The notes below the pieces were generated by a model, which ran no database searches, was not told the DNA's origin, and saw only the letters and a list, made by a program, of their open reading frames with translations. Of a stretch of DNA of 64,000 nucleotides, positions 11,977 through 23,853 are shown one piece after another. The first letter of the stretch is position 1. Every line of letters begins with the position of its first letter. Position numbers and translations under genes: made by a program. Location: positions 109,308,189 through 109,372,188 of the forward strand of contig NC_058523.1 of the NCBI RefSeq assembly GCF_904849725.1. Reading direction: 5' to 3'. This DNA is from Hordeum vulgare subsp. vulgare (Eukaryota; Streptophyta; Magnoliopsida; Poales; Poaceae).

Positions 11977-13534
11977 TGATACGTCTCAAACGTATCTATA
12001 ATTTTTGATGGTTTCATGCTGTTATCTTGTCAACTTTGGATGTTTTATATACCTTTTATATCTTTTTTGGGACTAACTTATTAATTCAGTGCCAAGTGCC
12101 AATTCCTGTTTTCTTCTGTGTTTTTCACTCTTTTCAGATCTGATTTTGGAACGGAGTCCAAACGGACTAAAATCCCCGAAATGAAATTTTCCAGAACAGA
12201 AGAAGATCGGGGGACTTCAGGGCCAAGGCAGGAGGCCCACAGGCGGCCCACAAGCCCTGTAGCCGCGGTCAGGGGGGGCGGCTACCAGGCTTGTGGCCCC
12301 CCTGGAGCTCCCCTGCCCTATCTCTTTGGCCTATATATTCCCTAAAATCCCAGAAAAAATAAGGGCGTTCACGAAACCACTTTTCCGCCGCCGCAAGCTT
12401 CCGTTTCCGCAAGATCTCATATGGAGACCCTTCCCGGTGCCCTGCCGGAGGAGACTTTGGAGCTGGAGGGCTTCTACATCAACATCATTGCGTCTCCAAT
12501 GACTCGTGAGTAGTCTACTTCAGACCTATGGGTCCGTAGTTAGTATCTAGATGGCTTCTTCTCTCTCTTGGATCTTCAATACAAAGTTCTCCATGATCTT
12601 CATGGAGATCTATCCGATGTAATCCTCTTTGGCGGTGTGTTTGTCGAGATCCGATGAATTGTGGATTTGTGATCAGATTATCTATGAATTATATTTGAGT
12701 CTTTGCTGATTTCTTATATGCATGATTTGATATCCTTGTAAGTCTCTCGGAGTCTAGGGTTTTGTTTGGACAACTAGATCTACGATTCTTGCAATGGGAG
12801 AAGTGCTTGGTTTTGGGTTCATACCGTGCGGTGACCTTTCCCAGTGACAGAAGGGGCAGCAAGGCATGCATCATGTTGTTGCCATCAAGGGTAACAAGAT
12901 GGGATTTCATCATAGATTTGAGATTGTCCATCTACATCATGTCATGTTGCTTAAGGCGTTACTCTGTTCTTATGAACTCAATACACTAGATGCATGCTGG
13001 ATAGCGGTCGACGTATGGAGTAATAGTAGTAGATGCAGAAAGTATCGGTCTACTTGTTTTGGACGTGATGCCTTTATGTATGATCATTGCCATAGATAAC
13101 GTCATGACTTTGCGCGTTTCTATCAATTGCTCGACAACAATTCGTTCACCCACCGTCTACTTGCTTTCATGAGAGATCCCACTACTGAACACTACGGCCC
13201 CCGGGTCTACTCACGATTATCATCTCCGCTTTTACTTTTACTTTGCTTTGTTTACTTTTTGCTTTCAGTTCTCACTTTGCAAACAATCTATAAGGGATTG
13301 ACAACCCCTTCATAGCGTTGGGTGCAAGCTCTTTGTGTTTGTGCAGGTATTTGTGACTTGACGCGATCCTCCTACTGGATTGATACCTTGGTTCTCAAAC
13401 TGAGGGAAATACTTACCGCCACTGTGCTACATCACCCTTTCCTCTTCAAGGGAACACCAACGCAAGACTCCAAGGCCGCGGGGGAATCCTTTGCATACTT
13501 GCCAAGGAAATCCCTATAGGCGTAGCCAGCAGCA
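11977..13534 (+). repeat. 3' LTR of element B (1558 bp)
   Basis: It starts TGATACGTCTC and ends CAGCA, followed by the TSD AAGGA (13535-13539) and resumed A1 reverse transcriptase. The palindrome is shorter here: GTAGCCGC (12259-12266) pairs with GCGGCTAC (12278-12285). A TATA box follows near 12333. Confidence 0.92.
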
Positions 13535-13539
13535 AAGGA

Positions 13540-14900
13540 CGCAGACGGTAATGTGACCGTTTATAAAGCTCTACTTGTGGCAAAGGGTTTTTCACAAGTT
13601 CAAGGAGTTGACTACGATGAGAAGTTCTCACCGGTAGCGATGCTTAAGTCCGTCCGAATCATGCTAGCAATAGCTGCATTTTTCGATTATAAAATCTAGC
13701 AGATGGATGTCAAAACGGTGTTCCTTAACGGTTTTCTTAAGGAAGAGTTTTATATGATGCAACCCGAAGGTTTTGTCGATCCAAAGAATGCTAACAAAGT
13801 ATGCAAGCTCCATTGATCCATTTATGGACTGGTGCAAGCATCTCGGAGTTGGAATAAGCGCTTTGATGAGGTGATCAAAGCATTTGGGGTTTATACAAGT
13901 GGTTGGAGAATCTTGTATTTACAAGAAAGTGAGTGGGAGCTCTGTGGCATTTCTAATATTATATGTGGATGACATATTGTTGATTGGAAACAACGTGGAG
14001 CTTTTGGAGAGCATAAAGGATTACTTGAATAAAAGTTTCTCTATGAAGGACCTACGAGAAGCTGCTTACATTCTAGGCATTAAGATCTATAGGGATAGAT
14101 CGAAACGCGGCCTGATAGGACTTTCACAAAGCACATACCTTGATAAGGTTTTGAAGAAGTTAAAAATGGATCAGTCCAAGAAAGGGTTCTTGCCAGTGTT
14201 ACAAGGTATAAAATTGAGTAAGACTCACTGCCCAGCAACTGCGGAAGATAGAGAACAAATGAGTTCCGTCCCCTACGCTTCAGCCGTAGGTTCTATCATG
14301 TATGCAATGTTGTGCACTAGACCAGACGTCAGCTTGGCCATAAGTATGGCACGCAGGTTTCAGAGTAATCTAGGAGTGGATCACTGGACGTCGGTCAAGA
14401 ATATTCCGAAGTACCTGAAAAGGACTAAGCAAATGTTTCTCGTTTATGGAGGTCACAAAGAGCTCGTCGTAAAAGGTTACGTCGACGCAAGTTTTGACAC
14501 CGATCCGGATGACTCTAAGTCGCAAACCGGATACGTATTTATTCTTCATGGGGGTGCGGTAAGCTGGTGCAGTTCCAAGCAAAGTGTTGTAGCAGATTCT
14601 ACATGTGAAGCGGAGTACATGGCTGCCTCAGAGGCAGCAAAGGAGGGTGTCTGGATGAAGCAGTTCATGACAGATCATGGAGTTGTGTGAAGCGCACTAA
14701 ATCCAATAACTCTGTTATGTGACAACACTGGCGCCATTGCCTTAGCAAAGGAACCAAGGTTTCACAAGAAGACCGGACACATCAAACGACGCTTCACACT
14801 CATCCGCGACTACGTCGAAGGAGAGGACGTGAATATTTGCAAAGTCCACACGGATCTGAATGTAGCACACCCACTAACTAAACCTCTTCCACGGACAAAA
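13540..14900 (+). pseudogene. A1 reverse transcriptase and RNase H, 3' piece
   Basis: The frame resumes after the TSD with the RT block [13 protein letters not shown], continues with YVDDILLIGNN (about 13957-13990) and the RNase H blocks VDASFDTDPDD and CEAEYMAASEAAKEG (14480-14650), then the C-terminal LTKPLP region near 14876. Defects against A2: TAG in place of the Trp codon in KIWQMD (near 13697), TGA in place of an Arg codon near 13816, a one-base shift near 13889, and a stop at 14688-14690. It is inactive. Confidence 0.88.
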
Positions 14901-14988
14901 CATGATCAACACCAGAACTGTATGGGTGTTCGATTTATTACAATGTAAATTGCATGGTGATGTTAGGACTAGATTATTGACTCTAGTG

Positions 14989-15000
14989 CAAGTGGGATAC
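14989..15000 (+). promoter_or_regulatory. Polypurine tract of Copia A1
   Basis: CAAGTGGGATAC touches the LTR start TGTTGGAAATATGCCC at 15001. A2 has CAAGTGGGAGAC in the same position. Confidence 0.8.
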
Positions 15001-15646
15001 TGTTGGAAATATGCCCTAGAGGCAATGATAAATAGTTATTATTATATTTCTTGTTTAAAGATAATCGTTTATTATCCATGCTATAATTGTATTGAATGAA
15101 AACATAGATACATGTGTGGATACATAGTCAAAACAATGTCCCTAGCAAGCTTCTAGTTGGCTAGCCAGTTGATCAATGATAGTCAAGGTTTTCTGGCTAT
15201 ATGCAAGTGTTGTCACTTGATAACTGGATCACATCATTAGGAGAATCATGTGATGGACTAGACCCAAACTATGAATGTAGCATATTGATCGTGTCGTTTT
15301 ATTGCTATTGTTTTCTGCGTGTCAAGTATTTGTTCCTATGACCATGAGATCATATAACTCACTGGCACCGGAGGAATGCCTTGTGTGCATCAAACGTCAC
15401 AACGTAACTGGGTGACTATAAAGGTTCTCTACACGTATCTCTGAAGGTGTCCATTGAGTTAGTATGGATCAAGACTGGGATTTCTCACTCCGTGTGACGG
15501 AGAAGTATCTCGGGTCCCACTCGGTAATACAACATCACACACAAGCCTTGCAAGCAATGTGACTAAGTGTAAGTCACGGGATCTTGTACTACGGAACGAG
15601 TAAAGAGACTTGCCGGTAACGAGATTGAAATAGGTATGCGGATACC
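15001..15646 (+). repeat. 3' LTR of A1, first part
   Basis: It starts TGTTGGAAATATGCCC and matches the A2 LTRs up to GCGGATAC. E then interrupts it; the rest is at 46432-47602. The duplicated ATACC (15642-15646) is the TSD of E. Confidence 0.92.
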
Positions 15647-16974
15647 TGACTCTGTAACAGCAGACCTTCCCTTGCAACGACACCAAAAGAATGCTACTAG
15701 CACTCTCCGGCAATCGAAACTAGAATAACGTTGTTGACGGCCCACCAGCGCGTGGGATCGTAGTAGTTTTCGAGGGTAGAGTATTCGACCCAAATTTGTT
15801 GGTACGCCTATAGGAGTTGAGAGGATACTCTCAAGTATTAGCAGCTGAATATGTCAGATTCAACCACACCTGAAAGATTAGTATCTGCAAGCAAAGTATC
15901 AGTAGCAAAGTAGTATGATAACAACGGTGTCAGAAACGATCTGTTGACACAGCAGACTATTTGGCGCCAAGTTGCCTCGTTGACGGAAATTGTCAGTTCT
16001 CGTCAACGACCAGCGTATCAAAATTGTAGCAGGTAGCAGCAATGTAACGAGCAATAGCAGTGGCAAGGAACAGCAATAGTGACAGCAGTAGCAAGTAGCA
16101 ACAGTAGCAAGTGACAGTAGTAGCAATAGTAGCAGCAGAACAAGACAAGTAACAGCAGCAGAGCAAGACAAATAACAACAGCAGTAGGACAAACTCGTAG
16201 GCAATGGGTCGGTGATTTGTTTGGATGATATTCATCATGCAACAGTTATATACGGAGAGATATGTGGCTAGCTCCCGTTCATCAATCTGATGTAGGCATG
16301 CATTCCGTGTGTCGTCATACGTGCTTAGGGAAAAGAACTTGCATGACATCTATTGTCCATCCCTCCCGTGGCAGCGGGGTCCAAAAGGAAACTACGAGAT
16401 ATTAAGGTTCTCCTTTTAATAAATAACCGGACCAACGCATTAGCACTTGGTGAACACATGAACTCCTCAAACTATGGTCATCACCGGGAGTGGTTCCGGT
16501 TATTGTCACTCCGGGGTTGCCGGATCATAACACATACTAGGTAACTACAACTTGCAAGATCGGATCTAAAACACACATATATTGGTGACAACATAATAAT
16601 TTCAGATCCAAATCATGGCACTCGGGCCCTAGTGACAAGCATTAAGCATGGCAAAGTAGTAGCAACATCAATCTCAGAACATAGTGGATACTAGGGATCA
16701 ATCCCCATCAAAACTAACTCGATTACATGATAGATCTCATCCTACTCATCACCGCCCAGCGAGCCTACGAATAGATTACTCACGAACGACGAAGAGCTTC
16801 ATGGAATTGGAGAGGGAAGAAGGTTGATGATGACGATGGCGATGATTTCCCCTCTCCGGAGCCCAAAACGGACTCCAGATCTGCCCTCCAGATGAAGAAC
16901 AGGTTGTGGCGGCGCCTCCGTATCGCAAACGCGACGAAATCTTCTCTTTTTATTTTTTCTGGGACGAAAGTGAA

Positions 16975-16983
16975 CTTATAGAG
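16975..16983 (-). promoter_or_regulatory. LTR TATA box (E, 3' LTR)
   Basis: On the minus strand CTCTATAAG lies 27 bp downstream of the outer palindrome arm, matching the spacing in D and B. Confidence 0.55.
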
Positions 16984-17010
16984 CTGAGATTGGGGACGAC
17001 AGAGCTACGT

Positions 17011-17069
17011 GGGCCCCACAAGCTTGCCCACCGCCACCAGGGGGGTGGCGGTGGCAGGGCTTGTGGCCC
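17011..17069 (-). repeat. U3 palindrome of element E (3' LTR)
   Basis: Inner arms CCACCGCCACC (17028-17038) and GGTGGCGGTGG (17044-17054) pair over 11 bp without mismatch. Outer arms are GGGCCCCACAAGC (17011-17023) and GCTTGTGGCCC (17059-17069). The other LTR has the same stem at 25254-25264 and 25270-25280. Confidence 0.9.
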
Positions 17070-17303
17070 ACTGGCCCACCCCCTCAGGTGGATCTTTGCG
17101 CAGGTATTTTTCATATTTTCCAAAAATGCTCCCCGTAAATTTTCAGGATGTTTGGAGAACTTTGATTTCTGCACAAAAACGACACCAAGGCAATTCTGCT
17201 GAAAACAGCGTTAGTCCAGGTTAGTTCCATTCAAATCATGCAAATTAGAGTCCAGAAAAAGGGCAAAAGAGTTTGGAAAAGTAGATACGATGGAGACGTA
17301 TCA

Positions 17304-17318
17304 ACTCTCCCAAGCTTA
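17304..17318 (-). promoter_or_regulatory. Polypurine tract of element E
   Basis: Minus-strand TAAGCTTGGGAGAGT directly adjoins the LTR start TGATACG. It differs from the D tract by one G-to-A change. Confidence 0.8.
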
Positions 17319-19140
17319 AAACCTTGCTTGTCCTCAAGCAACTCAGTTGACAAACTGAGAGAGAAAGAAAAACTTTGACAAACTATGTTTGTTCTTGTTG
17401 TTGCAACTATGTCTAACTCGTAACCAGAATTTCAGCAAGATCACAAGTTAACCACATAAGCAAGTGACACAAAGGTCTCACGGTAAACTAATATCAATGG
17501 CATAATCAGCTAACGAGCAAATAATAATGAGTTTCAAATACCAACACTTCAATCAAAACAAGCATGAGGCAAAATGAATAGGTGGTATCTCGCTAGCTCT
17601 TTCTGAGACTGCAAAACATAAATGCAGAGCACTTTCAAAGATCAAGGGCTGACTAAACATTGTAATTCATAGCAACGAAGATCCAGTCATAGTCATACTC
17701 AATATCAATCAAAAGCAAAGCATAAAAATGGCAGAGGTGCTCTCTAATTGGTGCGTGTAAAAGAAGAGGATGACTCAACATGAAAATAAATAGACAGGCC
17801 CTTCGCAGAGGGAAGCATTGATTTGCAAAGGTGCCAGAGCTCAAGCTTTGAAAACAGAGATAATAATTTTGGGTGGCATGCTTTCAATGTCAATGCAATG
17901 ACCAAGAGTTATCAATATCTTCCATGCTACTCATGCTATAGGCGGTTCCCAAACAGAAAAGTAAAGTTTTAACTCCCCCACCACCAATCAATCACACTCC
18001 ACGGCCCCTTTCTCGTGAATGACAGTGAATAAACACATGTCGAGGATAACACTCCTAGCATGGAAGATACCAATAGCCCCCTGTCACCACATGAGCGGTT
18101 CGGGCATGCAAAAACAGATTACTTCTTGAAGGTTTAGAGAGTGGCACATGCAAATTTACTTGGAACGGCAGGTAGATACCGCAAATAGGTAGGTATGGTG
18201 GACTCTCATGGAAAAAAATTTGGGTTTATGGAAGTGGATGCACAAGCTGTATTCCGCTTAGTACAAGTGAAGGCTAGCAAAAGACTGGGAAGCGACCAAC
18301 TAGAGAGCGACAACAGTCATCAAGATGCAATGAGTTTAACTAACATTGAATGCAAGCATGAACAGGATATAAATCACCATGAACACGAACATCATAGAGG
18401 CTATGTTGATTTTGTTTCAACTACATGCATGAACATGCGCCAAGTCAAGCCACTTGAAACATTCAAAGGAGAATACCATCCTATCATACTACATCATAAT
18501 CATCTCAAAATGTATGTTGGCATTCAACACAAACCATTATAAGCTCTCAGCTAAATAAGCATGGCATCAGAAACTATGATCTCTAAGTTGTCATTGCAAA
18601 CATGGTTCTCTCACAACAAAGTTGAATCTAGGTCGACAAGCTAGTCATATTTACAAAAAAAAATAGATAGAGTTCATACCAGCTTTTCAGTCTCAGTCAC
18701 TTCATCATATATCATCATTATTGCCTTTCGCTTGCACGATCGAACGACGTGAACAATAATAAGAGTGCTCGTGCATTGGACTAAGCTGAATCTGCAGGCA
18801 AACACAAAGGAGAAGACAAAGTAATATGGCTCTTTGAAAGCTAAACAGGTAAGCATGCAAGAACCACTAAACATTGAAACCAATATCTTCTACCTTGACC
18901 CAAAGAAAAAGAAAACTATTTACACGGGAAAGCTCCCAACAAGCAAAAGAAGAAAGAAAAATCTTTTTGGGTTTTCTCAAAAGGACACAAAACAAGAAAA
19001 CAAGAAAACGAAAATAAACTAGCATAGATAATAAAGTGGCAAAATGTAAACACCGGCTAACAAAGTGAATGCATAAGCATGAATGTAAGGTCGGTGAGAA
19101 CACGTACTCCCCCAAGCTTAGGATTTTGGCCTAGCTTGGT
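17319..19140 (-). other. Non-coding 3' region of element E
   Basis: Homologous to D 929-2866 at high identity. Apparent ORFs at 18195-18542 and 18834-19022 (plus strand) have mirror copies in D, but they run antisense to the element, carry no recognised domain and share no evidence of coding. The internal polypurine-tract copy lies at 19106-19119. Confidence 0.7.
19106..19119 (-). promoter_or_regulatory. Internal polypurine-tract copy (E)
   Basis: Minus-strand AAGCTTGGGGGAGT lies just downstream of the extra ORF stop. It is identical to the two copies in D. Confidence 0.6.
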
Positions 19141-20162
19141 CTACTCCCATGGATGGTCCTGGCGAAACCCAAAATCGTAATGGGTGTTATACGGGAGTGC
19201 TGCAGCCACTGCCTGAATAGCTGCCTCACGAAGTCGAGCAACCGTCGCCTCCCTCTCATACTCCTCTGCCTCTCCTATGGTTATGTAGTATCTTCGTTTT
19301 ACCTTAAAGTCAAAGAAAGCAGGAGCAGGAAGGGTGATATGGAAAACATGCTGTCGGTTAAATATCAAGCGGTATAGGAGGGATCCATGATGTCTCTCAA
19401 GGAACTGGTAGCGTGTTAGAGCGACACGATCAAGGTAGGCTGTACGGAGAGGAGGGTCTTCTGGACGGATGGATACTCCAAGAAAATTTGCTAAGTGTGT
19501 AGCATAAACTCCACCAAAGAAATCCCCCTCACTGGCATTTTTATTCAGCCTCCTTGCTATTATAGCTCCCATATTGAAGCTCCTGTCACTTGTTACTGCG
19601 CTCTTAAGGATACTAAGGTCGGAAGCGCATAGGTGACAATGTGCACCCTTGCCGTTAATGCACCTACCTATGAAGAGGGCAAAGTAGTGCAAGGCAAGGA
19701 AATGGATGCTTCCTATGGTGGCTTGCGTGATATCTCTGGTTTCTCCAACAGTTATACTGGAGACAAAGTCTCTAACCGAAGACTTAGAAGGATCATTAAT
19801 ACTACCCCCATCGGGTATCTTACAAATCCTATTGAAATCCTCCAAATCCATGGCATAGGATTTATCGTACAGATCAAACAGTATGGATGAGTCAGGCCAA
19901 CTAAAAATTTAAATCTACGCACGAAAGAGGCAGTGAGCATAGCATACTGTTCACATTTATCTGAGAGGAACTCTTCTAACCCGGCATTGTGGACAAGTGT
20001 ATCAAACTCATCCTTGAAACCTGCTTCGATCATGAACTCATCGGAATGCCATTTACATGGTTGTACCGGTGTGTCCCTTAGTTGAAAAGGTTCGGGCTCC
20101 CGAAAAGAAAGACGAGGACCCTTCTTACTTGAGGAACCACCATTAAACTTCCTCCTGAACAT
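19141..20162 (-). pseudogene. Extra ORF of element E, one frameshift
   Basis: The ORF starts at ATG 20162 (MFRRKFNGGSSSKKGPR, a basic N-terminus) and ends with HPWE and TAG at 19141-19143. Two overlapping frames meet near 19890 at an A/T-rich run, where D reads through, so a one-base indel is likely. The central blocks (GSIHFLALHYFALFIGRC, MGAIIARRLN, GGVYATHLANF) align with D at roughly 40-45% identity. The C-terminal part is Ala/Glu-rich and differs from the Pro/Gln-rich D tail. No enzymatic motif is seen. It sits where other Gypsy elements have RT to integrase. It may be a capsid-like or regulatory accessory protein, but its function is unknown. Confidence 0.72.
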
Positions 20163-20519
20163 AATTTCCTTTTGCTGAAATTTTTGAAGTTCAAGAGAAA
20201 AGTGAATGAAGACCCACCACACCTTGTAGCAACTACTCCTACTAGTGCCTAGAGACCAGATCACGCGCTAAAACTACTTGGGACTAGCTAAAATCAACAT
20301 CTCTAGCTCAAGAACAGGGTCACGAAGGTAGCAAGAATACGCGAAGGATAAAGCACTAGAGCAAAAACTAATTGGACCAATGGAGGAGTCACTTACCAAG
20401 GAGTAATTTCCCCAAAACGGTTCGGAGAATGGTTCTTTGAGCAAGGAGATCAAAAATCATAGCCAAATGAGCAAGAACACGGGTTTGAGCTGCGAAACAA
20501 TTTTTTCTGGAGGTGGAAG

Positions 20520-20740
20520 AAGAGGCTAGGAGCTGGAATGAGTGGAGGGGGTCCCTGTGGGCCCCACAAGCTTGCCCTCCGCCACCAGGGGTGTGGCGGT
20601 GGTAGGGCTTGTGGCCCACTGGTCTGGTCCCCAGGCCAGCTCTCAGGCCCAGTAATTTTCAAAAATTCCAGAAAAAATTATACTAAATTTTCAGGACCAT
20701 CGGAGAACTTTTATTTTCGAGGTATTTTTCTCCGGGACGC
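20520..20740 (-). promoter_or_regulatory. Internal LTR-U3-like segment upstream of the extra ORF
   Basis: Read on the minus strand, this resembles the U3 of the E LTR: CCTGAAAATTTA, CAGTGGGCCACAAGCCCTACC, and a palindrome whose inner arms are CCGCCAC (20579-20585) and GTGGCGG (20593-20599), with outer arm GGGCCCCACAAGC (20559-20571). The clear TATA box of the LTR is not evident here. It lies between protease and the extra ORF and could be a promoter for a subgenomic extra-ORF transcript. That role is inference. Confidence 0.5.
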
Positions 20741-20941
20741 TAAAACAGAAAACAGGAAGACTAAATAAATCTATCTTTTTCTTCTAAGCAACAGAAAATG
20801 AAAGCTCAAAACAGAGGTATGTGACTCTTTGATTCATCCATTTCATGGTTATCGAAAGAAATCTGTCAATGGGGTTGATCAAGTCCTCATGACAAAACCT
20901 TCTCGAATCGCAAGAGAGAATGGAGAATTTTTGAATAGCCA

Positions 20942-23785
20942 CTAAGTCACCTCAATGGGGATATGTATCTGCCCAGCAAGAAAATCATAATTCATCTTGA
21001 CACGAGGAATAGGGCATTCAAAGCTCCCAATAAGAATCGATGAAGTCTTTTCGATAGCATTGATGCAATGTACTTGATATCGTTTCTTTGGAAAGTGTAC
21101 TGTGTGCTCATTACCGTTGACATGGAAAGTGGCATTGCCTTTGTTGCAATCTATAATAGCCCCTGCATTGTTTAAAAAGGGTCTTCCGAGGATGACAGCC
21201 ATGGCATCGTCCACGGGAATATCCAAGATAACAAAGTCTGTTAAGATAGTGGTATTAGCAACCACAACAGGCACATCCTCGCAAATGCTGATAGGGAAAA
21301 CAGTTGATTTGTTGGCCATATGCAGAGAAATTTTAGTGGGTGTCAGCTTATCCAATTCAAGTCTACGATAAAGAGAGAGCGGCATAACACTAACACCGGC
21401 TCCAAGGTCACATAAGGCAGTTCTTACATAGTTTCCTTTAATGGAGCAAGGTATAGTGGGCACTCCGGGATCACCAAGTTTCTTAGGAGTTCCACCTTTG
21501 AAAGTGTAGTTGGCAAGCATGGTGGAGATCTCAAGATCCGGTATCTTCCATTTATTAGTCACGATATCTTTCATGTACTTGGCATACGGAGACATCTTGA
21601 GCATATCAGTTAACCGCATCTGCAGAAAGATGGGTCTTATCATCTCAACGAAACGCTCAAAATCCTCATCATCCTTTTTCTTGGATGGCTTAGGAGGAAA
21701 GGGCATAGATCTCTGAACCCATGGTTCCCTTTCTTTACCATGCTTCCTAGCAGTGAAGTCATTCTAATCGTATTTCTTAGGTTGTGGGTTATCAGGATTA
21801 ACCGTAGGTTCAATCTCCACATCCTCATCATTGCTAGGTTGAGCATTATTATGAACATCACTGTCCATATTGTCACGAGGTTCATGTTCATCACCAGATT
21901 GTGTTTCTGCATCAGACGCAGAAATATCATTAGGTTCTTCAGGTGTGACAGTATTTGGTGAACTGGCATGTAGGTTTCTATCATCCTTCTTCTTCTCCTT
22001 AGGATGACTGGGTGTATCAGCATTGATTCCTTGAGAATCTTGGTCAATTCTCTTAGGATGACCTTCAGGATACAAAGGTTCCTGAGTCATTTTGCCTCCT
22101 CTAGTAATGACTCTGACAGAGTTGTCATTTAATTCATTGAGCAAGTCATTCTGAGCTTTAAGTACTTGTTCTACCTGAGTAGTAATCATAGAGGCATGTT
22201 TACTCAGAAGCTTCAGATCATTGACATTTCTGTCTACACAAGCACTTAAATGGCTAAGCATACGAGTACTTTGTTCCAAATGTCTGCTAACATAATCATT
22301 GAAACTCTGTTGTTTGGCAACAAAGTTGTCAAATTCATCAAAGCATAGGCTAGTAGGTTTGTCAAAAGGAATATCACTCTCATCAAACCTACGCACAGAA
22401 TTCACTTCTACTACCTGTATCGGGTTATCGAGACCAAGGATCACTTCGATAGGTGGTAGTTTTTTGACATCTTTAGAGCTAATGCCTTTCTCTTGCATAG
22501 ATTTCTTGGCTTCTTGCATATCTTCGGGACTGAGGAATAGAATACCTCTTTTCTTCGGAGTTGGCTTAGGAGGTGGTTCGGGAATAGCCCAAGCATTATC
22601 GTTGATCAGGATGTTATTCAGTAGGGTCTCAGCTTGTTCTACAGTTCGTTCCCTAAAAACACAACCGGCACAACTATCTAGGTGGTCTCTAGAAGCATGG
22701 GTATGTCCGTTATAGAGGATATCAAGTATCTTGTTCTTCTTAAGAGGGTGATCAGGCAAAGCATTTTGTAGCTGGATGAGCCTCCCCCAAGCTTGTGGGA
22801 GACTCTCTTCTTGGAGTTGAGCAAAGTTGTATATTTCCTGCAAGGCAGCTTGCTTCTTATGGGCAGGGAAATATTTCTCACAGAAGTAATAGACCATATC
22901 CTAGGGACTACTCACACATCCAGGAGCAAGAGAGGTGAACCAGGCTTTAGCGTCATCCTTTAGAGTGAAAGGAAACAACTTAAGGATATAGTAGTGGCAG
23001 ATCTTCTCCTCATTAGTGAAAAGGGTGGCTATATCGTGTAGTTTGGCAAAATGGGCTACGACCGTCTCGGACTCATAACCGTGAAAAGGATCAGATTCGA
23101 CTAGAGAGATTATCTCAGGATCGACAGAGAATTCATAATCCTTATCGGTGATAAAGATAGGTGAAGTGGCAAACTTCGGGTCGTATTTCATCCTAGCTTT
23201 CAGAGATTTTTCCTTCCACTTCAGAAGTAATTTCTCAGCGTCATAGGCATCCTTACACGCAAGAAAATCCTCAGCTATCTCTCCCTCCATAACGTAATCC
23301 TCAGGTATATCAGGCAATTCATATCTAGGAGAGCTAGATCTGGAAGGAGCAAAAGCAGGTTCTATCTCATTAGTATCGACAGTTTCAGAAGCATCACAAG
23401 CATTGGCAATAACTCTAGCAATATGAGCATCAAGGAACACCCCTAGTGGAACATCAGGAAAAGTAGTATCTCTAGCAGTATCAAGCATAGCATCAGGCAT
23501 AACATCTCTAGCAATATCAGGCAAAGCAGTATCAGGCATAGCATCTCTAGCAGTATCAGGCATATCATCATGCATAGTATCAAGCATAGCATCTCTAGCA
23601 GTATCATCATAAGCATCATCAAGCACAGGCAACATATCAAGATTTCTAGCAGGAGGTGATGTCGCAAACTTACTCATAACTGAAGGTGAATCAAGTGCAG
23701 AGCTAGATGGCAGTTCCTTACCTCCCCTCGTAGTTGAGGGCAAGACTTCGGTTTTTGGATCCTTCAGATTCTTCATAGTGATCAA
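20942..23785 (-). pseudogene. Element E gag-protease, two in-frame stops
   Basis: One reading frame of about 2.84 kb runs from ATG 23785 to the stop at 20942, cut by TAG at 22901-22903 and by another stop at 21764-21766, with no frameshift. The N-terminus has a degenerate Asp/Met/Pro repeat (23455-23625). The capsid-type region reads DDAKAWFTSLAPG, then CEKYFPAHKK and LPQAWGRLIQL. A basic/acidic linker follows, then a retropepsin-like domain with CDLGAGVSVMP and ILGRPFL (about 21420 and 21185). No zinc knuckle was seen. The frame ends after protease and no RT follows. The stop at 22901 is consistent with CAG to TAG. Confidence 0.85.
23455..23625 (-). repeat. Degenerate coding minisatellite in E gag
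   Basis: Imperfect units encode variants of A/T-R-D-x-M-P/L-D (for example TARDAMPD, IARDVMPD). Unit length varies by multiples of three, so the frame is kept. Confidence 0.7.
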
Positions 23786-23824
23786 CAGATATAAATCCCA
23801 AGTAACTCAGCGAATATAGCAATA

Positions 23825-23844
23825 CCTCCCTGGCAACGGCTCCA
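23825..23844 (-). promoter_or_regulatory. Primer binding site of element E
   Basis: On the minus strand TGGAGCCGTTGCCAGGGAGG starts nine bases inside the 5' LTR. It resembles the PBS of B (CTGGCGCTGTTGCCGGGGAG). The tRNA was not assigned. Confidence 0.6.
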
Positions 23845-23853
23845 GAAAAATGT

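Larger units (their letters stand above)
15647..17303 (-). repeat. 3' LTR of element E (1657 bp)
   Basis: On the plus strand it runs TGACTCTG ... GGAGACGTATCA. It contains the reversed triplet tract (about 16020-16200), TATA box (16975-16983) and palindrome (17011-17069). Against the other LTR it lacks about 17 bp near 15963. Confidence 0.92.

Noticed and set aside
18195..18542. 115-codon ORF conserved between E and D (1536-1883, minus)
   Set aside because: It runs antisense to the element, and neighbouring non-coding DNA is equally conserved, so there is no sign of coding selection. It remains a weak possibility.
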